From Phytophthora sp. 'mugwort' (taxonomy: Eukaryota; Oomycota; Peronosporomycetes; Peronosporales; Peronosporaceae), in NCBI GenBank assembly GCA_033558025.1, contig JAUCEF010000005.1, positions 3,782,001 to 3,846,000 on the forward strand: a stretch of DNA of 64,000 nucleotides, read 5' to 3'. The notes under the pieces were generated by a model. It saw nothing but the letters and a program-made list of their open reading frames with translations, did no database searches and had not been told where the DNA came from. Positions 1-10,274 of the stretch are shown piece after piece; the first letter of the stretch is position 1, and each line of letters opens with the position of its first letter. The translations under genes and the position numbers were made by a program.

Positions 1-1157
1 GTACATACCTTTGTGCGCTCAATGTGGCGCAAAAAGTCATGACCGAGACCGACATTGCGATGGGCACCGTCGATAAGTCCGGGAATATCAGCCACACTCA
101 ATCGGAATGTGTCTGGAAATTCCACAATGCCCACGTACGGGTGAAGCGTCGTAAACGGGTAGGGTGCGATCTCAGGTGTGGCGCGGCTTAACACACTAAG
201 CAAGGTAGACTTGCCAGCGTTGGGGTATCCTACGAGACCAACATCGGCAATCGTCTTAAGCTCCAACTCGTAATACTGCGAAGTACCAGGCGACCCCGTA
301 GTCTTGCTATCGGGCATGTACTTGCGCAGTCGACCGAACTTGGTCGTCTTGCCCGCTAAAATGCGGTTACCCAGTCCAGGCTTGCCACCTTTAGCAGCTA
401 GGAACGTCGTACCAGGCTTGTCCAGATCAGCCACGACTTCCATCTTGTCCACGATCTCGTACTCGCCGTTCTCCAGCTCACGCTCGTAGCGCTCTACACG
501 CTTGATGAGCGTACCGCACGGCACCTTCACACGGCAGTGCTTGCCTCTCCTACCGGCTGAATCGTTTGCTGCAGCCACAAACAGCAACGAAACCCACAAT
601 CCATCAGTTAGTCGCCACTAAACGCATTGCAATTACCCACAAGCTCATGGCGACACGGACGTACGCATGCCGTTGGTGCCGGATCCCCCCTTAAAGTGGT
701 GCATGGCGTTGGCCAGGTTCTGCATCTTGTCACTGGCCTCGACGACCACGTCACCCCCTGCACCGCCGTGTCCGCCGTTGGGGCGCTTGCGCATGGCCGA
801 CTCGGAGAAGAAGCTAGCGCATCCGTTGCCTCCGTGACCGCCCGTGGCCTTGACGCGGATGCGATCCACAAAGCGTCGCTTCGAGTGCTGCGCGCGCCGC
901 ACCCGCACCTTCTGCTTCACGTGCTCCTCCACCTTGCGGCGGCCAGCAGAGGCCACGTCGCCCTCGGCGTCCAGCGTCCAATCTTCGTCTACGTCGTCCA
1001 GGTCGTCCCAGTCCAGCTCCAGGTCCTCCATCTCCAGGTCGTCTTCTTCATCTTCGTCGCCGTTTCTTGTCGCGCTGAATGCCCGCCCTGACGAGCGGTT
1101 GAGGACAGTGCGGCGACGCAGCGGCGCAGCGGCCAAGCCTCGCAGTAGGTTAAGCAT
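1..1157 (-). CDS. Obg-family GTPase, organellar (partial, 3' end outside window)
   Basis: Obg/CgtA-type GTPases act in assembly of the large ribosomal subunit. Two exons are visible, 1157-665 and 568-9. The intron at 664-569 (GTACGT...TGCAG) joins in frame, and another donor (GTATGT) begins at position 8, so the gene continues leftwards. The protein starts with an Arg/Ala/Leu-rich presequence ([16 protein letters not shown]) typical of mitochondrial import, then an acidic linker, then the glycine-rich Obg fold ([21 protein letters not shown]). The G domain follows with G1 GYPNAGKST, switch FTTLHPYVG and G3 DIPGLIDGA. The start at 1157 was chosen because the presequence begins there; a longer reading from 1211 has no ATG-led support. 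The mitochondrial GTPBP5/MTG2 branch is likely, but a plastid-derived ancestry cannot be excluded. Confidence 0.9.
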
Positions 1158-1238
1158 CGTTTCCTTTAGCTGTTCACTCTGTGGCTGTCCGAAATATGGT
1201 GTGGCGCACATTTATGGCACACCCCACAATCGCGCACA
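1158..1238. promoter_or_regulatory. Short divergent (bidirectional) promoter region
   Basis: Only 81 bp separate the start codon of the Obg GTPase (minus) from that of the next gene (plus), so the two genes must share upstream control DNA or have overlapping 5' UTRs. No TATA-like element is obvious. Confidence 0.55.
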
Positions 1239-1953
1239 ATGGCCGCAAGCGATGGCGACGACTTCAACCGCCTATACGAGCGGCTGGTGGTGCGGCGCTC
1301 GAGCAAGAAGAAGCGAGCGGATTCAACAGATACGAAGACGCAACTCGAAGGCGAAGCAAAACAGCAGGAAAAAGATGTCGAAGTGTTGACGCAAACCTCC
1401 CAAGCTGCGAGACTGGAAGAGATTAAGCGCAAAGAGCGACAAGAACACGACGCACACATCTCCAGCGCAGTGAAGCGGCTGCGTCTCGCCAGGAACCTGC
1501 ACGGGTTCGCTCGGTTTAGTCGCTGTAGCTCCCACCGCCTCGCATTCTATCTTGTTGATGCCACCGAACAGGACGGGCGTCGGCTCCTGAAGAAATACCA
1601 GAGTATAACAAAGAGAAAACGCACTGGACGGCAAGAGGGAAGGACCTCGGAGATGGAGCGCTGCATGAGACTGGAACGAGTTGCCGCCAGGTACATTTCG
1701 CAGAGTGTTATGATCGTTGCACAGTTGAATTCACACTCTGATGTTGATCATAATGGAACTATGCTGTAGGTTATTTCGTCGACAAGTGGAGGACTTTCGG
1801 CCTCAGGCAGCTACGACTCTTGAGGGGAGGCTCCGCGTGATCGATGAACTGCTACTCTTCTCCCCGCCAGGCTTGCGATCACTGTCTCAAATCGGGTACG
1901 CGGAGAGGGGCAATGTCGTGCCTGCTCCGCCACGAAGATTCGCAACCAAGTGA
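1239..1953 (+). CDS. Hypothetical charged protein, two exons
   Basis: I do not recognise this gene. Exon 1 (1239-1690) and exon 2 (1770-1953) join through a 79-bp intron (GTACAT...TGTAG) that preserves frame, giving about 211 residues. The N-terminus (MAASDGDDFNRLYERL) is followed by a Lys/Glu/Gln-rich stretch likely to form a coiled coil (about residues 20-85), then a basic segment ending GRQEGRTSEMERC. Exon 2 encodes RLFRRQVEDFRP and a Leu/Pro-rich end finishing PPRRFATK. The region 1500-1600 reads less like coding sequence and could hide another short intron. A nuclear or nucleolar role would fit the charge pattern, but that is a guess. Confidence 0.6.
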
Positions 1954-2032
1954 ACGAAATGCGGTGGTCTGACGCAGGTTAATAAGTTGATGTATTTGTG
2001 AAAATGCAACTAGGGTCTAACCTTACACTCGC

Positions 2033-5000
2033 TCACTCACTTGTGATGGAGCTGCGACTCATGAGTAAACGAGCCTCGGTGGCCCCAGCGTAACCGTCTG
2101 TGGAGAAGGCAAACCCATGATATGCCTTCTGTAACGTCGTCCTATGCTGCTGGTGTCTGCCATTGGTTGGAATGACCGAGCCGTTCTTCTTAGCTGCCCT
2201 TTTCGAATGTGGAAGACGAGCTGGTACTGCCACCGACGCGTTGCTATTGTCATTCCATTGCAGGAGTTTGGGATCAAGATTGAACTTGATGACCTCCTTA
2301 GCGAGGTGCCAGTACTCTGGGAAGAACGTACACCTGATACCGTTGAGTAAATGTGCGTACGAGAGTGCAGCCACTGGGACGAATAGGTATATCACCCAGA
2401 AGGACGACAGCTCAAACGCTTGGTCTAACATGAGCTCCCACGTGAGATCAGAGAGGAAGGCGACATGACTGCTTACCAACGCAACCAGAAGCCACATGAG
2501 GACCGAGCCAAGGTAAATGAAGTAGTTGAAAAAGTAAAAACTGTTCTGAAACATAAACAGTTTGGAGTTGGCAATGGTCACGACAAGAGTGAAGACGATA
2601 AAGCCCTCCATCCACATTGAGGGGCTGCTTCCGGCGAACCCGGCCTTGTTCATCCCGTTAATAGTGATGAACGTGATGACAAGGCTTTCCAGAATCGCAC
2701 CCACGACCCACAGCGAGAAAATACGAGTGTTAATGTCTTCATCACGTGGCCCCGCAAAGTAGAGCTTTGGAAACGTCATAGCTACGTCGTCGTTGACGTC
2801 TTGGTCCAAGATTGACGAAGCCACGATCGGAATCGCTGTCAATGCGATATTATACAACTGCGTTCCGCTTTCCAAGAAAAACTTCTGCCCTGAGAATCCA
2901 CACAGCAATGTATACCAATATTGAGCTGAAGTGAAGAGAATGTTCTTGTAGAAAATGAATAGCACGAGCTGAGCCATGCGGCGGTAGTTCCAGCGTCCAT
3001 GCACAAGCACGAGGCGTTGCAGGAAACGGAACTGAGCGATAGCGTAGTCGCTGGAGTTTACGGCTTGCATCCCCTCTTGCCCTGAGATTCCGACACCAAC
3101 GTGGGCTTCTTGAATCATGGAAACATCGTTAGCTCCATCTCCGATAGCAAGGGTGCGGACACCAGGCACATATTCTTTAATGAGAGCAACCATTTCTGCT
3201 TTTTGAGCGGGAGATACGCGGCACGCAATGACGGCTTTGCAGTATTGGGAGAACTCGGCGAGCAAGGGTCGGCATGACCCACGAAGAGCAAATATTAACG
3301 TCTCACCATCAATTACAAGAGCTAACTCTCGAAGTTCTCCTCTTGTACTCGGAGGCGAAGAAAGATACACAGTAACGTCTGCACTTCGAGCACCAATCTC
3401 GTCTCTCAAAGTACTCTCAAGACTCTCCGAGTTCGGCGCGATCTTCGAATTGATGATAAAAAGTTTCATCTCGTTCGTAACGAGCTGGCAAGCGAAGCCT
3501 ATGTTGATTGCAGTCTCCTCTTTATCCCCTGTGAGCACCCAAATTTTGATGCTAGCACACGCTAAATTTGCGATTGCATCTGGAACACCAGCTTGCAGCT
3601 TGTCTTCGATTGCTGTGGCACCAAGCAGCTCCAAATCTCGCTCGATCTCGTTCATGCACTCGTCAATCGCGTTCGGAAGGTCTTTCTTGCGCTTGTCGAT
3701 TTCAATTAAGTTGTTTTGCGCATCATGAAATCTTGTCGCCCACTCAGTATAGTATGCCGGCTCAATTTCGCGAACTGCTATCGTTAGCGTGCGAAGCCCA
3801 TCTTCTGCGTACTGATCAATGTGACGTCGGGTTATTTCTTGAAGCTGAGTTGAGGTCGACTCATCATCTTTATCCTTTGCCAAAAGTCCATAAATTATCA
3901 CATCAGCGCCTTTTGAGTACAAAAAAATCCGTCCATTGGGATGACGGATAATTGTGCTCATCCGCTTCCGTGTACTATTAAATTCCAGTACGTCGAGCAT
4001 TGCATACTTTTGAACAGTGCCACGAACTTTGACGTGAGCGACCCCCGGGGATCGATTCACGAACTCATATCCGAAGTAGCCTGCACCCGCGACGAGAGCT
4101 TGCTCATCTGGTGATGAAGCTGAAAGTGTAATCTCCGTCGAGTTTTCGTGGCGTTCCGGAATGACAGTGTGGCTAACGGCGAGATGTGTGAAGAAGGCAT
4201 CAATGCGTCCTTGCTGGACAGATCCTGAACCTCCTTTCATATCATTAAACAGCTCGGGGCCGTCAAAGTTCACGTAGGGAACGCGAGGCCCCTTGGACTG
4301 TGAAGTCATGTCGGGAAGAGGTTTGCCAGCTCGCCGAAGAGCTGCCAGTCCGATTTCTGTTGTTCCGTTGCCGTATGAAACTCCACCAATTGAGCATTTC
4401 CGGAACTCCATAACATTGCACGTGAGCGTGCCAGTTTTGTCTGAAAAGATATACGAAATCTGCCCGAGCTCTTCATTAAGAGACATGGAGCGCACTAATG
4501 TTGGTGTGTCCGTGTCAGGATGGTAAATACTAATGTCCCATTGGATGAACTGTGCCTGGAGATACTTGACCATACTCATGGAAACAGCAAGCGAAATGGG
4601 GACGAATTGGTACATGAGCAGCAAATAGTAAAACAACATGACGAGCCAATCCACGAAAGCGCTGTTATTGGATACGGCCAAGTCGAGATACCACAAGGAC
4701 TCATGGTTTGACTTCCAGGCTACGGCTCCCGTCGCACCAACAGCACTGAAAACGACTAAAATTGACAGCAACACGACCGTGTACTGGTTGATAGACCGGT
4801 CCATGGAGCTCATCTTTGACGGGGGCGCTGAGTTACTCATCATAATCTTCGTGTCCTTGCCAGTGTTGAATACAACGCCATGTATCCAGTCGGTATTGCG
4901 GATAATGCAACCACGCAGGATGATACTTTCATACGGAATGGAAGCTTTCTCTTTGCCTTTGAGCTCTAAGACGCCCTGAAAACTGTTGATAGCATTGTTT

Positions 5001-5635
5001 GGATGCTCACAACGAATGACGCCTTCCATTTTCACCAAATTATCGACTGAACCCATATCCACAAGTGTACACTCCATAGCGGAACGAACTTTCATGTTGG
5101 TTTCTCCATCTAGGGACTTGGTTTCGACGTAGCAAATGCCACACGGTGGCTGGTTAGGGATTTCACTCACTGCCAGCACGAGCATGTCGGCTGGTACTAA
5201 CCCACGGTTTGTCACTTTGACAATGTCGCCTACCACAACGTCAGCCCACGTAGTTTCTTTAAATTTTTCCGTTCCACGGTCTAGAACAAGGGTCGGGCTT
5301 GCATTGGCAATATTGTCGGCCTGGTGGCGTTTGTGGTCTTCCAAAACGGCAAATACACCATCAACCGTGATAATAAACAGCAGCGGTGGCAAGGTGGAAG
5401 GTTGCCCATTGGTGTTACTGATCTCCGGGATGCACTGCAAGATACAGATGATGAGGAAATAAAGGTTCGAGAGTTTGCGGAAGCTCTCGAAGAGGAACTT
5501 GGGCAGGAAACTTGCAACTGTGTACTTGGACGTGACAATGAAGTTGTTGCAGTAGTCGGCCTCTCTGTTGCAGTGTGCATCGTTTAGGTGAACCACGCGG
5601 AAGTCTCCGACGCGTTCCGCCGTTCCTGCACCCAT
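2033..5635 (-). CDS. P4-type ATPase (aminophospholipid flippase), single exon
   Basis: P4-ATPases move phosphatidylserine and phosphatidylethanolamine to the cytosolic leaflet of plasma, Golgi or endosomal membranes. The 1,200-residue length is usual for the family. Visible landmarks: TM1-2 following NLYFLIICILQCIP; the actuator-domain motif DGETN at 176-180 (the P4 version of the dephosphorylation loop); the phosphorylation motif DKTGTLT with catalytic Asp near residue 399; the hinge motif GDGANDVSMIQEA near 831; and a C-terminal block of six hydrophobic segments (LVLFIFYKNILF and onwards). P4 enzymes normally need a CDC50/LEM3 partner, which is not in this window. The ATG at 5635 is the first in frame and starts directly before the conserved N-terminal region. 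No frameshift or missing motif was seen. Confidence 0.95.
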   Translation of the reverse strand: MGAGTAERVGDFRVVHLNDAHCNREADYCNNFIVTSKYTVASFLPKFLFESFRKLSNLYFLIICILQCIPEISNTNGQPSTLPPLLFIITVDGVFAVLEDHKRHQADNIANASPTLVLDRGTEKFKETTWADVVVGDIVKVTNRGLVPADMLVLAVSEIPNQPPCGICYVETKSLDGETNMKVRSAMECTLVDMGSVDNLVKMEGVIRCEHPNNAINSFQGVLELKGKEKASIPYESIILRGCIIRNTDWIHGVVFNTGKDTKIMMSNSAPPSKMSSMDRSINQYTVVLLSILVVFSAVGATGAVAWKSNHESLWYLDLAVSNNSAFVDWLVMLFYYLLLMYQFVPISLAVSMSMVKYLQAQFIQWDISIYHPDTDTPTLVRSMSLNEELGQISYIFSDKTGTLTCNVMEFRKCSIGGVSYGNGTTEIGLAALRRAGKPLPDMTSQSKGPRVPYVNFDGPELFNDMKGGSGSVQQGRIDAFFTHLAVSHTVIPERHENSTEITLSASSPDEQALVAGAGYFGYEFVNRSPGVAHVKVRGTVQKYAMLDVLEFNSTRKRMSTIIRHPNGRIFLYSKGADVIIYGLLAKDKDDESTSTQLQEITRRHIDQYAEDGLRTLTIAVREIEPAYYTEWATRFHDAQNNLIEIDKRKKDLPNAIDECMNEIERDLELLGATAIEDKLQAGVPDAIANLACASIKIWVLTGDKEETAINIGFACQLVTNEMKLFIINSKIAPNSESLESTLRDEIGARSADVTVYLSSPPSTRGELRELALVIDGETLIFALRGSCRPLLAEFSQYCKAVIACRVSPAQKAEMVALIKEYVPGVRTLAIGDGANDVSMIQEAHVGVGISGQEGMQAVNSSDYAIAQFRFLQRLVLVHGRWNYRRMAQLVLFIFYKNILFTSAQYWYTLLCGFSGQKFFLESGTQLYNIALTAIPIVASSILDQDVNDDVAMTFPKLYFAGPRDEDINTRIFSLWVVGAILESLVITFITINGMNKAGFAGSSPSMWMEGFIVFTLVVTIANSKLFMFQNSFYFFNYFIYLGSVLMWLLVALVSSHVAFLSDLTWELMLDQAFELSSFWVIYLFVPVAALSYAHLLNGIRCTFFPEYWHLAKEVIKFNLDPKLLQWNDNSNASVAVPARLPHSKRAAKKNGSVIPTNGRHQQHRTTLQKAYHGFAFSTDGYAGATEARLLMSRSSITSE

Positions 5636-6208
5636 GGGTTACTCCGTTACGCAGAGCCGCAGCCAGAGACAAGCAGGAAGGTAAAAGATGAGAGGGAGCT
5701 GAAGGAACTGGACAAAGGACTGGAATGAAGCACACTACGCCCCAGGGCTTTGAATAGAGCAGGACGAGCATGTGGAGGAAGGGGTTTCGCTTTACCTCCC
5801 TCGACTGCTGAGCCGACCAGCACGTTGGGCGAACCAATTTATTTTTGCGATGGGGCGTTAAGCTAAAAGTGATTAAGGTGTTGACGGCCAGTCTACATCG
5901 CGCAGGCTGGAAGCACTCAACGAGAGACAATGCAGCGGTGCAAGAAGGAAAAACGGCTTCACTTGCGCTTACCTAAAGAGACAGGGGCCTGTTTCAGGTA
6001 GATATATTGTCTTCTCAAACATGATTGCCATCAGGTTAGCGACAAATTACCAAGTCAGGATTGGTCGCAAGTTGCCTCTTCATTCAGTTCGCCCTGTCGC
6101 TCCACTTCAACTTGTCAAACAGAAGGATCGGATATGCTGCAGAGTGATGGTTGCTTCAAGTGCCCTTTTCCTCCTCACTTTGGGATTTGCCGGCTCTGGC
6201 GCAAGTCG
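5636..6208. other. Intergenic, divergent promoters of flippase and E2F-like gene
   Basis: About 570 bp between two divergently transcribed genes. No open frame here looks like a conserved protein. An upstream in-frame ATG at 6134 could lengthen the E2F-like protein. Confidence 0.5.
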
Positions 6209-8020
6209 ATGAAGAATCAACGGGCGCACCGACGCAAACTGCGTTTCGCCTCCGCCAAAGACGCCGCCCCAGTGGTGACAGTCAAGGTGGAGCACGCCCC
6301 CCAGCGGCCAATTAAGCGGCGCAGACGTCAGCCTCGCTCTCGTCGTGTCAGCCCAGCGCTGTCACATCCTGGAGCCACCACACGACACGCCGACGGCCTC
6401 CCAGCAGCCGTATGGAGCAACATTCAAGAGAAATTTGCCCAAGCCAAAAATCTGGGGGAAATGTGCGTCGCCTAGAGACTGTAACTGGTATTTTAGCCTG
6501 ACCTGGGGCTATGTGGCGTGCCAGAACGCGCCTCATGTTGCAGTTTTTCAAGGAACACGAGGATCTGCAGCGGTGTGCGTCCGGACCAGTGTTCCCGATT
6601 TTCGTGCCATCCAGCGAAATCTACAAAATGAAGGGTAGGATATGCACATTTAGTCCTCCTTCTCGCTAAGTGGTGCCTTCTGTCCTGATGATCGCTGCGT
6701 AGTGCCCAGGAAGAGGCGCATTTACGACGTGCTACACGTACTGGAAGGTAGGATCTTTGTAGTCTTTTGGTGGAAGGGAATGAGAGAATGAGAACATTTG
6801 GTTTGCGCCTAAAAAAAGGGATTGGAGTGATCAAGCGAGTTCGATATGACGAGACGCGAAGGACCAAGGGAGGCTATTTCCTGTACTACGGGAAGACTGC
6901 GGTGGTGCAGCATCTGGCGGAGTTGAAGAGAAACTCGGCTCAAGTGATGGTGGACTTCCGACACTCTCGCCGTGCAAGGCGGAATAGCATCGTGGACGAA
7001 GATAGTGCTCTCGTTAGAGTTTTCGAGAACCAGGCGGCAGTTGAGAAGTGGCCGTGTTTGGTCACTATGACGGTCTGCTTTCTGAGCTTGCTCTTCCAGC
7101 AAGATTATCAGGTTGGAGTGGGGCTACCCGCCATAAGTGCTCGTCTCGTTGAAGCGAAAAAGTATATTGGTACTTTACTGCCAAGTTCATCGACGGAGAC
7201 GCCGTACAGTGACGTGCACCGCCGCGTCTACGATGTGGTGTCCGTTCTGGTCAGCTGCAACATGATAAACACGTCACTCATCTCTTCTTCCGAGTCCATC
7301 GATAAAGGCTTACGGAAGTACGCGCAATTCAACTATGACATTTTCACGGATCCAAGAGTGTTGTTTGCTGCCCCTTATTCCGTGAACCAGTGGAATGACA
7401 GTGAATCGATGTTTGGTGACGTGGTGGCCAGCTTGCGGGACCTAGAGAGTCCAGCGTCGAAAGCTGTTGATGGTTACTTCGTCTCTCCACCGTTGGCGTA
7501 TTGGCAAGCTTTCGGCACCTCGCCGGTCTTTTCTCCTGTAGCTACTCGAGTATCCGACGCTAATGCTAGTGGCAAATCAAACTGGGAGCCATTTCCGACC
7601 CAGGAAGGCGAGGAAATAGGTTTCCCATGCGGTTCAAGATCGTATTTGCTGCCGAGAACGCCCGGAAGATACCGACCAGAGGAACAGCCATCACGCCGTG
7701 TCCAAGATTTTTTTTCTCCTCTGGGCAGGGTGCCAATAGAGAAAAATGAGTGGAATGACGAGTCGCTGAAGCACCTGGGTCTTTATGATGCTCTCCCTTC
7801 CGAAGACAAAATCGACTGGGAGTTGAACAAGGAGTTTAAGGAAAGCTATCGTGAAATGTGGGGCACTGCGTATCCAGGAGCAACCACAACTTCTGGGCCT
7901 GTCGAGGCGCAGTCACATCAATTTCGGTTTGACAGTATGGAAGTGAAATTGGCAGATCTCGGGTGCCACGAAAATCTGGACGATGACATGGCTGACAACA
8001 CCGCCATCTTTTTTTGCTGA
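6209..8020 (+). CDS. Atypical E2F-family transcription factor (two DNA-binding domains)
   Basis: E2F/DP proteins control cell-cycle genes; the atypical E2F7/E2F8/DEL branch carries two DNA-binding domains and needs no DP partner. Four exons fit: 6209-6466, 6544-6634, 6703-6747 and 6819-8020 (about 531 residues, all phases consistent). The first domain is split by introns and contains KNLGEMC, then PRKRRIYDVLHVLEG, then IGVIKRVRYDETRRTKGGYF, matching the RRIYDVxNVLE...WHG signature. A second, weaker copy lies in exon 4 (SDVHRRVYDVVSVLVSCNMI, about 7210-7270). The N-terminus is very basic (RRKLRFASAK, RPIKRRRRQPRSRR), consistent with nuclear import. The C-terminal third is low-complexity and unrecognised. 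Exon 1-2 borders are the least certain. A DP-like identity is less likely because of the duplicated domain. Confidence 0.75.
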
Positions 8021-8139
8021 TCACGCGGGTTCGGTAACAGGGTTGCATGTTTGTTGGGGAGCTGCATAACTTCAGATCCGCTTTCTACAAGTTTAGTTTT
8101 ATTTCATTCGTGCTTTACGTGCTGTGTCTACAACACAGG

Positions 8140-9852
8140 TTAAATCCATGAGCCACTGCTGCTCAACGGAATGTCCGTCACGCCGGAACAACTCAGAAAG
8201 CCACTGGACACGCTATCACCATCGTCATCGTCCCAGTCGTCCTCCTCCCAGCCTTCGTCGTTGTCCACCTCCTTCTCACTGTTGCTGTCGTCTTCATCTT
8301 CACTGTCCAAGCCACTAGCCCTGCGCACAATTTTCACAGCCTTCCTCTCCGCTGCATGTGACTCAAGTATTAACGACTCGGCACGGTTTCGCGCCAACAC
8401 GACAGCAAGCTGACTTGCAACAAATTCTGACACATCATTTGCATCCAGATTTACCATCTCAAGGTGTATGTTGACGTCCAAGGCGTCAAGTAGCGCCTGG
8501 GCCCCAACCTTCGTGATCCGGTTGTCAACCAGCTCGAGAGACTTAAGTGTGCAGTTGCAACGAATGGCCCGAGCTAGAGCCTCAGCGCCATGATCTGTTA
8601 TCAAGTTGCTCCTTAAGCACAGATGTCTCAGTGAGTCATGTCCGTACAGTGCCTGTGCCAATGCTTCAGCTCCTCGATCACCGATATTGTTGCCGTACAG
8701 GTCCAAGTACTCGAGAGTCGTGTTGTTGCACAACATTTTCGAAAGAGCAATAGCACCATCGTCTGCAATGGCGTGGTCTCGAATAGCGAGTTTCCGAACA
8801 GTGTGGTTGGTCGACAGAGAGCGTGCCACAAGAGCGCACCCTTCAGCTTCCAAGCGCTTATTGCGTTTTGCGAGGGTCGAGAAGTCGAGCTCACTCACAT
8901 GACCATCGTTGAGGTGAATCTGCTGCAAGATAAATCCGAGTGTCGGACCTGTTGGAAAATGCATAAATAGTGTCATGATGAAGTCAACATCTTTTGTCAA
9001 GATCACTAGTAAGATAAATAAAAAATCTGACCTTGAACCTGCAAAGTGCGCGTGGGCTGTGACATGTTATGCGGTGGCAAATAGCTGGAGCGGTTGTCGT
9101 TCTTCACGCGAGGGCGAGAGAGTGGCGGTTTGCCAACACAAACGGCTCTGCGTTCAGAGAATGGCACAGTGAACGCGCAACTCACCGACGAAGATGTTCC
9201 AGTTGTGCTGGTCGACGATGGGGATGCAAGCTCTGATTCCGACTTCAGGAGCTCGCCAGCGCTTTCCAAGCTAGCTGGTTGATTGCCCTCTGGGTTATCG
9301 ACTGCAGTTGCAGCGTCGACAACAAGCACTTGATTGAGGTCATCGAGCTGTTCCTCATTTTTCGCTTTGCTGTCGTTAGCAGCCTCAATCTCCGTCTCCT
9401 GGTTGCAACTTCTGCTTTTCACCACTGATGAAGATCCACAATCAAGTTCGACGCCAGGCTTGTCATCGAAATCACGACCAATCTCTTCGACACTGGCAAT
9501 GAGGTCCTCCATTTCTGGGTCGGGCTCTAGATTTTGAATCGATGGTACGACCTCGACGGAATTAATTCCAGTGGCGGGGTTGGCATTCTCTGGCAGGGCG
9601 GCTCGTCGGGCCTTGGCCTGAGCAACGGATCGAAATAACAAGCGCTTGCGCTCTCCTTCTTGATCTCTGCCAAGCAATCGGCGCCAGTAACGCTACGGAT
9701 AACAGAAAACGACACCATGCCGGTCAACGTCACGCACGACAAGAATAAGAACGTCAGACTCGCTACATGAGAAAACTGTCAATTGTTCAAAGACAAACCT
9801 CGAGGTGGTGCTTGGCACGACGAAGGTTAATATCGGGCATCAGTAATGCCAT
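8140..9852 (-). CDS. Leucine-rich-repeat (ribonuclease-inhibitor type) protein
   Basis: Three exons fit: 9852-9799 (MALLMPDINLRRAKHHLE), 9692-9032 and 8948-8140, about 507 residues. The middle section is acidic and Ser-rich and probably disordered. Exon 3 holds five or six RI-like repeats of about 28 residues with the pattern TLEYLDLYGNNIGDRGAEAL, SLRHLCLRSNLITDHGAEAL and TLKSLELVDNRITKVGAQAL, then an acidic tail (SEDEDDSNSEKE, EEDDWDDDD). Such repeats usually bind proteins; no kinase, NB-ARC or other effector domain is attached. The last intron was placed at 9031-8949 (83 bp) because the alternative 26-bp gap is too short for an intron and would add unrelated residues. The partner is unknown. 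Confidence 0.75.
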
Positions 9853-10274
9853 GTACGCCGACTTAACGGCAGTGCCGCTCACACCTGCGTTTCGAAAAAC
9901 AATTCGAGCTTCTGCCCAATAGCACGCACCAAAACTCGGATGGGGATGCTGCCTAAAACCACTCAAAAGCTTTCATGTCCCTCTAACTCACAGCGAGAGA
10001 ACGTGGTCCATCTGGCAACTCTCTCCCGCTGATAAAAAATGACGTTTACTGTATGACCGCGATGTCATGACCAAAATATGTAAATGCCAAACAAACAAAT
10101 TAATGAAAATTACTCAAAGTGTCTTCACATGTTGAAAGAGAAAATTGTTTATCTTTCGCTACAGATATACGCCTAGCGGCGTTTACTTAAAAAACTGGTG
10201 TCCTCAGGCTGCGGCCTGACAGTTGCTGTCGAACGCAGCGAGGATCGTTAAGCTACACCCGATGTCACATTGTT
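9853..10274. other. Intergenic, AT-rich
   Basis: About 420 bp between the start of the LRR gene and the end of the myosin gene. It should hold the LRR promoter and the myosin 3' UTR. No gene or repeat was recognised. Confidence 0.5.

Noticed and set aside
627..1389. Long plus-strand frames over the Obg gene
   Set aside because: Shadows of the GC-rich minus-strand coding sequence; no domain and Ser/Arg-rich shadow composition.
9006..9031. 26-bp intron in the LRR gene
   Set aside because: Too short for splicing; the 83-bp intron 9031-8949 with CAACAG acceptor keeps frame and gives a cleaner protein.
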